Below, piece after piece: positions 9,992 to 21,000 of a stretch of 64,000 nucleotides of DNA (positions within the stretch are counted from its first letter, which is position 1; each line of letters begins with the position of its first letter). Source of the stretch: Paracoccidioides lutzii Pb01. Lineage: Eukaryota > Ascomycota > Eurotiomycetes > Onygenales > Ajellomycetaceae. The notes under the pieces are model-generated. The model made no database searches. It saw only the letters and a program-made list of their open reading frames with translations, and was not told where the DNA came from. The stretch is from the NCBI RefSeq assembly GCF_000150705.2, contig NW_015440960.1:878621-942620 (forward strand), in the 5' to 3' direction. Both the position numbers and the translations under genes were made by a program.

Positions 9992-12199
9992 TCTTCTTTG
10001 AATCTTATATTTTTGAACTCTTTTTAATATTGTTTGATTAAGAATATGTAAATATCTTTAATATTAACTTTTGAGTGATAATTTTATTAAATAACTCAGC
10101 AACATTTTATTTCTAGATTTCAAAAGTATAATTTATACTCAAAGTTCAATTTAAAATATATTAGAGCTAGACTAGTTTTTAAATAATCTTTCTTATTTTT
10201 TTCAAAAAGTTCATTAATAAAGATATTTATTAATAAATTTGATTTTTTTTTTAAAAAAACTAATATTTATTGTATTTTATATTTTCTATACTTAAGTTTA
10301 ATAATTTATTTTATTATATATATTTTATAAAGCTAAATTATAAAATTATTATTAAGTTTTTAAAATATTTATTTCAATTTAAAATTATTTAATTATTTAA
10401 AATTTTTTTAATATATTTGATAAATATAAAGTAGATATTTTTATTTATATTAATAATTTATATAAATTTTATTAGAGTAAATAGTTAATAATTAAATTAA
10501 AGCTTTTACTTTATAACTTTAATAAATAATATTTTAAATAGATTTAATATTTTTAAAAAAAGCTTTATTTTAAAGTGATTAAAAATATTTTATATAATTT
10601 TTCTGCTCTTTATATTAAAATTTTAACTATATAATCAAATATAAAAGTTATAAACTATATTTAATTATTTTATAATTTAAATAATAATTTTTTCAGTATT
10701 AAAAATTCAAATTATTATAATATGATTTAATATATAAAATTAATTAGAATAAAAAGTAATAAATTTAATAATATAATATATTTTATATTATATATTATTT
10801 TTAAGTTTTAACTTAATTAAAGTATTAAAAAATAATATAATTTATAAATAAGTAAAATATATAAGTAAATAAATTAATTTTTTGATTTTAAATTAAAATT
10901 ATTATTTAATAATTAAAATATTAATTAATTATATAAAATTATTAAGCTTTTAATCAAGAAAAAAGTTTTTTTAATTCTTTAAGTATTTAATAAAAATTAA
11001 ATTTCTATACTATAAGTGATTGTAAAGTTATTATATTATATTTTTTATAATAATTTTAATGATCATAATTATAATTATATAATATATAATAATATATTAT
11101 TAAAAACTAAAAATTTAATATAATATAAAAAGAGTTTTTTATTATACAAATTCTAGTTTAAAATAAATAAAAAAATTATTTTAAATTAAAACTATATGAA
11201 AAATAATTATATAATTTTTAAAATTAAAAATTTAATTTTTTATTTATAATTAATTTTATAACTAAGTATAAAACTTTATCAATAATATAAAAAATTATAA
11301 TCAAAGATTTTATAACTTTAAGTATAATTAATAAGCTCTATATAAAATTTTAATATTATTTATAAATAATTTAAACTTAGTTATATAAAATATTATTAAA
11401 AAGTATAGAATTTTATTGAATAGTATTTACAATTTTAACAAGTTTAAATTTAAAATAAATATTATTAAAATAATTAAAGTAATAATTAAATCTAAAAAAG
11501 TTTAATTATTTGAAACTTATATAATTTAAAAATTAAAAATAAATAACTATTATTTTTAAAAATATTATTATTAATTGAGCTTTTCATATAATAATTATTT
11601 TTTTAAAAAAATAATATAATAATTTTTATAATATAAAAAAGTTTTATATAACTATATAGTTAAAGTTAGTAGAATAATTAAATAAAAAATAAATTAAAAC
11701 TATTTTAATTATAAAATATTTAATAATAATAATTTATTTTATATAAAAATAAAATAAAAATAAATATTAATTTCTAATATTTGATAAATATAAAAATTAT
11801 ACTTTAATTGAATTTAATTAATTCTACTTTAAGAATAATATTAATATTTATTATATATATAATATTTAATTTATTTATAGTTTTTGAATATTGATTATAT
11901 TTTATTTTTAAAAAAAAATTATAAATAATATATAAAAAAGTATATATAGTTTAAAATTAATTATATTAAAAAAAGTTTTTAATTTTATATTAAATAACTT
12001 ATATATGAATTTTGAATAAAGTTATAAAATTAATTTTATATAATTTAAAGTAGATTTTATATTTTAATATTATATTATATTTTATATATCAGTTAAAATA
12101 GCAAATTAAAAAGATTCAAAATTATATTTATTATTATAATTATATAAAATTCGTTTAATCTTACTTATTACTTTAAATTAGTTGATCAAGAACTATCAA
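9992..12199. other. Extremely AT-rich block, probably RIP-destroyed transposon
   Basis: For about 2.2 kb G and C are nearly absent, far beyond the CpG loss of other repeats here. There are no ORFs of note. Its left end joins the RNase H fragment of a minus-strand LINE, so the simplest reading is that it is the reverse-transcriptase part of that LINE mutated almost to completion. A minus-strand peptide near 11740 (YFIFI-stop-NKLL) loosely recalls the LFLFYN reverse-transcriptase segment, but this is too weak to count. Centromeric or mitochondrial origin cannot be excluded from sequence alone. Confidence 0.55.
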
Positions 12200-12204
12200 A
12201 TAAT

Positions 12205-12466
12205 TGTTACGGCGCACCTGCTCGTATATGGATTAAGGTTGATCCGCTCTGCTACGCTCTTAAGGTTGGTCTGTTCTGACCTCAACCATATTCGGTTGCT
12301 CATGTTGATCCGTCCGATCCGATCACCAACCACTCCTATATATTCAGTTACTCATTCATTCCACATTCTAATCCTCAGTTTAGTATTCTCATCGCAGCTG
12401 CCTAGTTAGATAGATGAATTGAAGTTGTTGTCTTGTTATCATCCTGACTCTAGTTGAGCCATGACA
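12205..12466 (+). repeat. Solo LTR (262 bp) with target duplication
   Basis: Begins TGTTACGG and ends CATGACA, and is flanked on both sides by the 5-mer ATAAT (12200-12204 and 12467-12471). It keeps CpGs (ttacggcgcacc, ccgtccgatccg) and contains cctatatattcag as a TATA candidate. The sharp change in composition against the AT block shows that it inserted after that block had decayed. No second copy or internal region is present, so it is probably the product of LTR-LTR recombination. Confidence 0.7.
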
Positions 12467-12471
12467 ATAAT

Positions 12472-14128
12472 CATATATAAAGTAGCTTTTGTGAAAAAAA
12501 AGTCAAAGAATTGAAAGTTGCAATATTAAACAAAACAAAGTATTAAAGAAAATATATATATAGTTCAAAAAAAAAAAATTTAAGATTAAAACAGAGAATA
12601 TCATATACAAAATATAAATAAGAAAGAGAAGTAACTAGTTAAGAAGATTACTAAATCTCAATCACGAAAGCAAACAACATCATAGTATAACATACATAAA
12701 ATTATTGAACATACTGCGCTGTACATAATCTAGATATATTGAAAATAATTCATAATATAATTAGCTTTATTTTCTTGATAGTTGAAACTTGAAGACATTT
12801 GATTTTGACTCAAGTCACAAAAGTGATTTGTTTGCTTGTATGTTCTACTTACTTGTGAATTACATTAAAACTATTTAATTACATAATTTTTGATATTTAT
12901 TGTTCTATTGATTTTATTATTTCAGTGTGATGCTCTCATTATGTGTAAGTCGCAGCAGCAAATGTCAATTTATTTATTCAGATTTAGAATTCATTAAACT
13001 ATCATTTTCTCCAGTCTCAGTCAAATTTTGTTTTATATTGTACATAAATCCGTTCATGAAAATCAACCATTGAGTCTATTTGCAAAAGTAACGTGAGATA
13101 CACCAAATAAACATGTGAGCTTCACAAGTGTTTCCTGCTTTTTAAGAGCAGAAATTGTAAGTTCAATTCGGCCCTCTATTTCTGTAAAGTTTTGTGTATT
13201 TATCTTGCAAATTGATGGTATAAATTACGTTAGGCTGTGTGCTGGGTTTTATTTATTTAGCTCGGTTAAAAGTCACACCACTTAAAGGTTAGTTAACTAG
13301 TTTCCATGGCTCCAGGTCTCTCAAAATAGGAAAATTGGCACAAGCATCCAGATATCCGAAACCCTGCCAAACAAGGCTTTTGTTCTTTTAGCAGGGCAGA
13401 GCTCTGAGATGGTCTAACTAACTGTTATTGGTTGAAAGACTCACAGGCTCTGGTCATTTGTTGAGCCCCGGCTGGCTCTCCCCAGTGTTAAAAGTAAGGC
13501 GGAGAACACGCAGAACGGATATCATCGAGTCTACGGGTAAAAGCCCTCTCTTTTCTCACGTCTGTGCTTTTATTAGACAGTGATCATTCAGACTCCACCG
13601 CATTTCTCGGCGCAATACCTGACACGAGCTGCTGATTAGTTGGTTCGTAGTTAACCGTGTTTGGGAGTCTGCCAAACTTGTTCACTAACGTTAGTTAAAC
13701 GGCTTAATGCCAGCTCGTTGGACTGCGGCTCTCTAGAAATGAACTACCATAATACTCCGTACAAAATCGCCGATTGAGCCATTTTACAACGGGTTAGGTG
13801 GAATGTGTGACTGTTACTCATTTACCAAGGCATTTACAGATTACCTCCGCTCAAGTTAACGATGTTCTTTGAATCTGGTAATGGGTCACGGTACGAGACG
13901 ATCATGCCATCCAGTATCTGAACACTGCATATAGCCAGCTATCAGCCTCGCCAGAGCCCTCTTTTCTGTCGAAGAATCGATTACTAGACGCTCTCTGTTC
14001 TACTAGGATACTAGAAACTGGACATCCAGCTTCGAAATTGATGAGATATCGATTTTCCATCGTTTATCGTTGTTGCGAGTTTTTTGTTTCCCGGCTTGCT
14101 ATCAATTCACACCCTCATATATCTGAAC
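12472..14128. other. AT-rich spacer and 5' region of the transglutaminase-like gene
   Basis: From 12472 to about 13200 the DNA is AT-rich with no ORF. From about 13250 composition returns to that of gene islands. A TACTCCGTA motif lies at 13753-13761, about 370 bp before the ATG at 14129, and the same motif in reverse lies at 22379, about 300 bp before the sugar transporter. GTTAACTAG-type palindromes occur near 13285. No TATA box stands out. Confidence 0.4.
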
Positions 14129-16198
14129 ATGGTGACAATTCAAGAGCGAATTGCGGCCTTGAACCAGGCGCATGTTGAACGAGCACCCGCTGCTTCCTCT
14201 TCTCGAGAAATCAAACCAGATCTACCTGGCCCTAGACCTCCCATTTCCCAGAGAGACATTCCCGATGCTAACCATGATTCCCGCCCCTCCTACGCGTCAG
14301 TTAAAGATCATATTATACTTCCCCCACCGACGATCACTAGGGCGGGCCAGAGGGTCCCTACTCCCCCACAAAGGCCAAAAAAGGTACCGCCTCCCCTGCC
14401 TGCGAGAAAAGCTACGGCTACGACCCGGTTACCTCCGCTGCCTCAGCGCAAGTCATCCGATATCTCTCACCGGAGAAACTCTGGTGATTCTTCAATTTCC
14501 ACCCCCTCCATATCCGCAAACTCAACAACTTCAACTGGAAATGGCAGATCACCTCCTCCCAGGTCAATCTCGTCTGAAAAAACAGCGACCTGCAGGCTGG
14601 CACCAGAATGGGGAGAAATCTCCCTTCCGCCATTGCCTCCAAAGAGAAATGGGAATATAAATGGAAACCAGACGCTGAGATCTCAATCGTCTGTGGGGGG
14701 TCTTGATTCGGATTGCCAGCCGTCGTCCACCTCTGTCTTTTCCGTTGCACAGAAGTTACCCATTCGGTCAACTTCATCTTATGCCAATGGTCTACCTCCT
14801 CTTCCATCGCGGAAATCTGCGAATGATGATTTTGCCAAGCCCCCTCAGTTACCCCAGCGAAAAATCCCCCCACCTGTCCCTCCATCTAGTGTCCTTGAAA
14901 AGATAAAGGCGTCGTCATTTGCTACTATAAATAATCACTCAACAAGTCACGAACCGGTAACCGATGGCTGCGAATATGTTCAACAGGCCAATGGCTCAGT
15001 CCCTTCTGTACCAATCAGGTCTCGTCCTGATTTGTCGAAGATACAAGCAACAAAACCACGCATTCCTCCCTCCCCAGCTCCTGTTACCGGCTCGTCAGAT
15101 CTATGTATGATATGCCGTGATTTTTCTGGCCCGGATAATCACGCAGCAAAATTCCCCAGGCAATCACTTCCTACGAATGATCTTGCCAGGCTCGCCAATC
15201 AACTCACCGCTCCTTTCCCATCTCTCACGGATAAAGCCCGTGCGATATTTACCTGGCTCCATCATAACATCGATTACAACGTTGACGCATTTTTTAATAA
15301 TAACTTGACACCCTCAACAGCAGACAGTACCTTTGCCACCGGCCTGGCAGTTTGTGAGGGGTATGCTGAGCTCTTCGAACGGTTGGCGACGTTTGCTGGA
15401 TTAGAGGCCCGAATAGTTTCAGGCCATGGCAAAGGCTACGGTTACACTCCACTTCCACCAGGCTCCCCAATACCTCCATACAACAGTAACCATGCTTGGA
15501 ACGTGGTGCGCATTGACAATGGACGCTGGAAGCTCATCGATGCCTGCTGGGGTTCCGGCAATGTTAGGGGTAAAGGACAACCGTACAACAAAGATTTCAC
15601 CCCGGAGTATTTCACCATGACCAACGATGAGTTCGGCAACAAGCACTTCCCATCCAATCCGAGCGATTTTTACCGTGACGACGGCCGTCCATGTATATCC
15701 TGGGAAGAATATATGAGCATTAACCCTTCCATGCCAAATGGTGTTGAACCTCCTATCATATATACTGGTGTAAAAGCTGAACTTGGAATTGGAGAAAAAA
15801 CACTCCAGCCCCGATCGAAGAAAATTTCCATTCACCAACAATCCCCGATACGGTTCCAATTCGGCCTCCTTTGCGAACACTGGACGCTGGAGCGAAGTAA
15901 TATGCAGACTCCGTATCTCTTTATTCTAATGGCTAATGGTATTGATGGACGCAATAAGGAATATCTTCCCTTCCATTATGTACGTGGATCTGGTCCAGGT
16001 GCTGGCGGGGACATTTGGTACGTCGATGTCCCCAATCCTCGTATCTTGGGTGCCCCGGGACAGAAACTGCACATCTACAGGGTGACGAGTTTTGGAGACA
16101 TGCAGGACACTCAAGGTCTTACCAGAGAGGAGTTCCTCCGTGGCATTGGAAGGGTGGCTATGGGATTTGGGGGCGTTGCGGAGTGGGAGCTTATATGA
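14129..16198 (+). CDS. Proline-rich transglutaminase-like protein (Cyk3-like)
   Basis: An intronless gene of 689 residues. I chose the ATG at 14129 (MVTIQERIAALNQ); the open frame extends upstream only through a TTG. Residues 1-330 are disordered and carry repeated SH3-ligand motifs of the PxLPxR/K type (PPPLPARK and LPPLPQRK near 87-108, then LPPLPPKR, LPPLPSRK, PPQLPQRK). Residues about 370-490 form a transglutaminase/protease-like core with a complete triad: Cys409 (AVCEGYAELF), His455 (SNHAWNVV), Asp471 (LIDACWG). The C-terminal 200 residues resemble the extension of kyphoscoliosis-peptidase/Cyk3 relatives. Yeast Cyk3 works at the division septum and its domain is thought to be catalytically dead; here the triad is whole. 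An SH3 domain is not seen. Function in cytokinesis or wall assembly is inference. Confidence 0.85.
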   Translation: MVTIQERIAALNQAHVERAPAASSSREIKPDLPGPRPPISQRDIPDANHDSRPSYASVKDHIILPPPTITRAGQRVPTPPQRPKKVPPPLPARKATATTRLPPLPQRKSSDISHRRNSGDSSISTPSISANSTTSTGNGRSPPPRSISSEKTATCRLAPEWGEISLPPLPPKRNGNINGNQTLRSQSSVGGLDSDCQPSSTSVFSVAQKLPIRSTSSYANGLPPLPSRKSANDDFAKPPQLPQRKIPPPVPPSSVLEKIKASSFATINNHSTSHEPVTDGCEYVQQANGSVPSVPIRSRPDLSKIQATKPRIPPSPAPVTGSSDLCMICRDFSGPDNHAAKFPRQSLPTNDLARLANQLTAPFPSLTDKARAIFTWLHHNIDYNVDAFFNNNLTPSTADSTFATGLAVCEGYAELFERLATFAGLEARIVSGHGKGYGYTPLPPGSPIPPYNSNHAWNVVRIDNGRWKLIDACWGSGNVRGKGQPYNKDFTPEYFTMTNDEFGNKHFPSNPSDFYRDDGRPCISWEEYMSINPSMPNGVEPPIIYTGVKAELGIGEKTLQPRSKKISIHQQSPIRFQFGLLCEHWTLERSNMQTPYLFILMANGIDGRNKEYLPFHYVRGSGPGAGGDIWYVDVPNPRILGAPGQKLHIYRVTSFGDMQDTQGLTREEFLRGIGRVAMGFGGVAEWELI

Positions 16199-17085
16199 TC
16201 AAGCATCAATTGATCGGCTGGTTTCTGGATACGATTTTTTGTCGATTGTTATGCGGGTGTCCGATTCTCTTGGTTTCCACCTTACTGTCTCGTAGGTAAT
16301 GCCCTTTTTATGAGTCTAGTATGCCTCTTCTTCGATATCTTTAATCCACGTTTTTATAGACGGCGAGTAGAGCTCTTGAAATGCGACGAGTTCTCCCGCA
16401 TGTTCCTTGCCGACACTCGACTGTCCTGTTTTTTGCATTATCCGCCTATATCAGTTTATACCATTCACATCTGGTATTAGGGCTAATTGAGCTCTACTTC
16501 GGTCGATAGCACTGAAATTCATTCATTTCTTAAAGCATTTTTTTGATACGATTCTGGTCATGAATCAATCCACTCCTAATAGTGCATTGCCAATATTAAA
16601 ATAATTAGTTGAAAAGTTTAGTGAAAAGCTTCCCTAACTTCTAGGTTTTTCATCGACTTTTGCTACATAATTCCTTAACTAGACGAAGCCTTAACGTTAA
16701 ATGATCCTCCGGCGTTAATAGTTTGGTGGTTTACAGGTCATGTGTTTCCGTCCAGTGTCACGCTTACAAGGTAAAGAGTGCTGCTCTCAGAAACAGGTCT
16801 CGACTCCAACTGCAGCTCTATCACCCACGATGCCAACCATCAGAGGATATTATCAACAGGAACCGTAGACTGCTGTTATTTTGCGAGACGCAACGATTAA
16901 GTCACCCATGTCGTTTTATTCTATGCTACTTGCTCTGAATTATCACGTCACCATCCATTTTTCCCCATGACTGTCAACCCAGCCAAAATCATGCGAAAGA
17001 ATAAGCTCCACCGCCTCTCATCGTCATCCAATTTCTTTACATGAAGCATATGCTCATGAGCCGCCGCCTCTTTATCAGCATGTGC
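16199..17085. other. Spacer between convergent genes
   Basis: This holds the 3' region of the transglutaminase-like gene (plus) and the end of the lactonase-like relic (minus). No open frame resembles a known protein and no repeat is evident. Confidence 0.4.
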
Positions 17086-17940
17086 TCAAATAACACAACC
17101 AGGTTGGTTTGGATCTGGGAAGACCGCTAACTCCCTCGTCCCCTTATATACTCTGACATCATGAGCGGTATCGCCCGCCAAACACATCCATTTTTCTGAA
17201 TCAATACGTACCAGGAGATTGAAGTGGCCGGCAAGATGGCCTGGGGCGTCGATGATAAAGACAGAACCGTCCCCAAAGTAGTCCATGGCGGCTGGCAACG
17301 ACCCAAGAACTTGCCAGGTCTGGCTTTTCCCACTTGAGGGTAACTAAATCAATGATGACGGTGATGACTATGGAGAAGGGAGTTCGACGGTCTGTTGCAG
17401 GGGAAGAAGATTTGAATCAAAGATCGAGTCTGGATCTGCCGGGTACGTGTTTGGGCGGCGCAAGCAGCGCGTTCATTGCGCCTGGCCCAATGACGAATTT
17501 TGTCTTGGGCGCTGAGAACTTCGCGGGTCCCCGACGTGGTCATAGTGCAGATGGGAAAAGAAAACCATGTCAATGTCCGTTTTTGGGTCTATGTTGGCTT
17601 TTTCGAGGCTATCAAATACACCCTCTTTAACATTGATGATTTCTGGTGCGCGAATTCTTTCGGCTACAGGAGGGATATAGTTCTCCGCGTCCTCGCGCAG
17701 GCCTAGGTCGAATATCATTTTGTGCCCGTCGGTTAATGCGTGAGTAACCATGACATTGAGGGACATGTCAGGGTCTCTTTTGATCCTTGGACAAAGTGTT
17801 CGCCACGGAGGTGGATGTGGCCACCGGATAATATGAAGAGAGCTACGACTGCGGCAATTGCGAGGTTGCTGCCATCGTATTGTTTGGATGATTGTTGGGG
17901 TTCGGAGGACGGCGTGCAAAAGATTATGAGTTGAATAAAA
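17086..17940 (-). pseudogene. Frameshifted metallo-beta-lactamase fold protein (lactonase-like)
   Basis: Pieces in different minus frames line up in order. They are GGHIHLRGEHFVQGSKETLT (about 17830), VTHALTDGHKMIFDLGLRED then AENYIPPVAERI (17750-17660), the zinc motif FFSHLHYDHVGDP (about 17560-17530), FSAPKTKFVIGPGAMNALLA in the next frame, DPDSIFDSNLLPLQQTVELP in the third frame, and AAMDYFGDGSVFIIDAPGHL … LAGDTAHD (17298-17130). This is the N-acyl-homoserine lactonase/AttM branch of the MBL fold, with HxHxDH and the later His and Asp ligands present. At least three single-base frame changes and a stop near 17370 separate the pieces, and no splice sites explain them. Probably a recent pseudogene, because protein similarity is still high; sequencing error is the alternative. 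Confidence 0.68.
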
Positions 17941-18012
17941 AGTTGGTAAGTGATATGATATGTGATGCTGGGTTGATCTGTTACGGCTTTTCTGATCAGA
18001 GGACAATATCAC

Positions 18013-21000
18013 TTTCCAAATCTTCCAATCCGCGAGGTTATGACTCCCAATTTGTTATACGAGCCAGCGATGACATGTTGTGGGGAAATGCCCCACATGG
18101 ATACATACTCTCCAACTACCGTATCGAAGCAACCGATCGTCCCAGGCAATTTCCTCGGATGGCAGAAAGTTGAAACTCGTCATGAATCGGGTGATTTGTC
18201 ATTTTATTGTATAGAATACGACTTCGAGCTCCAGCGCTGAACTCCTCAATTGATAATGTTGTGAATTTTTGCAACTGGGCTGTGAGATGTATGTAGTTTA
18301 CTAACACCCGTTTGTGATGCGACAATGTCAGCCTGATATTTTTCAGTGAGAGCGGAGAGGTGACATATCTCTATTGACCTTCTAAGATCTTTCGGTTTCG
18401 ACGAACGATCACGAAAGTCCTGAGTACAATGACTCCTTAAGGGTGCTGTTGATATCTGATTCTTCTGAGCTTAATTTTATCTGAGCTCTCCTGTGCGTCC
18501 TCCAACGGTCGGGTGCATGTGTACAGTACAACATACTGAAGGTTGTGCTCGCTCAACAATTTGAGAGTAGGGTGAAGAGGCAGACGGTAAGGGCGAAGAT
18601 TTATGGTAAGAATCCGCTTCTCATGTAGTGCAGACCACAGGGAAGGTTGAAAACCGCTAGCTGGTGAAAGCGGTTTGGTTTTTTTTCCGCCATAGTGATG
18701 GTTAGAACCAACTGACTGTGCTGTGTAGATTTCTATTCTTTACGCCCTTTCTTTCTGTTGGGACTAAGAGCAGAGCACTTCTCCGGAATCAGAGTTGACA
18801 CGAAAAACTGGTCGTAAAGCCGGAGAACGAGTGTTTGGGAACCTTAGCAATGCATATCAAACACATTGTAATGTCAGTCCAATGCTAATAAGAAATTAAT
18901 ATAGATTATCCCTATTATTACACAAAGTCAACATATACATACCCTTTCTTCCATCCAATTTCTTTAACCCTGAGCCTACTTAATATTCAACAAGCAGAAC
19001 AGTCATCTAGAACAGTCATCTAATACTATGGAATTCAACCTCCCCACCAAGATTCAAGTGGGTCAAAGATGACAACAACCAAAAAGAGTACAGGGCTTGT
19101 GACATAGATACGCCGCATTTACAATTCTCCAGCCCCTGCTAGACAGCGTGCTTGTTGTGCAACCCATTAGGGACACTCAGTGCTACTTCGGCAGTGCAAC
19201 ATACCTAGATGCGGTTATGTACATACAACTAAATATGAACTACGATTCAGGGGCATCGGGTTAGTGTGATATTTGTAATGTGCGACGGCTCTGACAGGGT
19301 GTATGCGGAGAGGTGGAAGCTATTTCCATTTCTGCGGCATGAGCAGGAGTGCGTCATTGGGTTCACATCCGCCCATATCATATCTATTTTCATATGAGCT
19401 TTAGCAGGAAGAAAACAGAAGTCGTCTGGTCTTCCGGCCATCTTAGGGGAGCAGTCATCGTTTTTCCATGTGGGTTAGTCAAGATTGGTGGTGGGATTGA
19501 CCTAAATATCAGCCAAGAGCAGGACTAAAGGGTTGTGTTCCACAATCTTCTCACAATCGTAATTAAGCATTCGAATGCCTCGGGATACGGAAATGATGGG
19601 CTGTTTCGATACAAGTGCCGAAACCTAGAGATTTTACACGAAGACTCGCCACTTCCTTTCGTCTGGTGCCTCTTTCTTCCATGCCTCGCGAACATTGCAA
19701 ACTTCATTCGGTCCAGAGGTTGGAGTCCCGTGGGCAGAATTGGGAGAGGGCGCAACGGCCAACTATATATATATATATATATATATATAAAGAGCAAAAG
19801 TGTAAACCAAGAAGACAAAGGCGCTAAAAGAAGTAGACCATTCAAGTTACCAAACACCGGCGCAATTGTTTGAGTGGTAGCTTTCATGGTGCAAGGCCGG
19901 ATAAAGGTTCAATATCTTCCATTGGGCATCCTAGACCCAGGGACCCAAAGCATTCCGCTGGAAAGTTGATGATGTGGTAAGCCGAACAGCGTTGTGGCCT
20001 GGCCGGCTTTTATTTGGTTCGTAGGGTCTGATGATCTCGAATAAACCCTGGAACAAGCAGACTCAGGGTGAGAACCCCCCAAACACCCTCAATAGCTTTA
20101 ATTCTAGGCGCCCGCAATGAGACTTAATCACTGGGTGTGAGTTATGACAAGTTCTACGCAATAACCGAACATGGCCTTAACTGTGCAGTCTGTCAGTTAA
20201 CCAATAAATAACCACTCAGATGATCAGGTTCTTGGTTAGCTGATGTTCGAAACTAACTTGCATCCGCTGGACAAGCAATTTGCAGATCGAGGCGAGTTGT
20301 TATTGTTGAAAGAATGCTGAGCAGCAATCAAGTAACGTAATGAAAATCTCATAGTCCTAGCAAGCCGTAAATGGGTTGCTGTTTCATTTCCGTTCCTTGG
20401 ATTTGCACATGTTGTTCATCGTTTAGTTGTCGGTGCATAGATATAAAGTGGCATGATTGAATAAGCGTATCGATCGATTTGCATTTAGCTCCTAGTGTGT
20501 AGGGATCAATCGATCCCGCAGGGAATATGCATATCACCAATGCCTAAGATATGGCGGATGATTTCAGTGGCTTCAAACCTCGGAGTCAGTGCTGATAACT
20601 TTGAAGTTAGCCACAGGGGTGAGGGGCGCAAGTACTGTAAAGTATATACGCTCATCTGCTTTACAAGACAGTAAGTACGCTTTTGACTTCCGTTTCGTCT
20701 CTCCCACCAAAGAAATGAAGTGAGATGGTTGGCTGTTTCGTGCTTGAAACGCGCACTGCTTGGTACTTTCAAGCCGCACCGAAGCCGCGCCGAAGTCATC
20801 CTGACCCGCTCCGTCTATCTAGTGGTTGGAAGGAATAACATTAATCCGCGAAAAATGCGCTTCGGTGAGCTCCACCGTTTTAATAAGTATAAAGGGAGAT
20901 AAACCACGTCGAGACGTCAAGGTCATGGAGGATTAAGAACCTAACTTCGTTCAAGTGACCAAATAAATTTTCAAAGAGCTGAAGGATTTGTGCAAGCTAC

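Noticed and set aside
11500..11780. Possible reverse-transcriptase motifs (LFLFYN, VDD-like) on the minus strand of the AT block
   Set aside because: In nearly pure A+T DNA such short Ile/Asn/Phe/Lys matches arise by chance; spacing did not fit convincingly.
13140..13190. tRNA-like stretch with a gttcaattc B-box resemblance
   Set aside because: No acceptor or anticodon stem pairs and no A-box at the right distance; AT-rich chance match.
14084..14128. Fifteen-codon upstream extension of the transglutaminase-like protein
   Set aside because: It begins at TTG, not ATG; the first ATG in frame is 14129 and its product begins with a typical MVTIQERIAAL start.
19615..19873. Overlapping ORFs on both strands with Ile-Tyr runs
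   Set aside because: The runs are a translated TA microsatellite, and the flanks show no domain.
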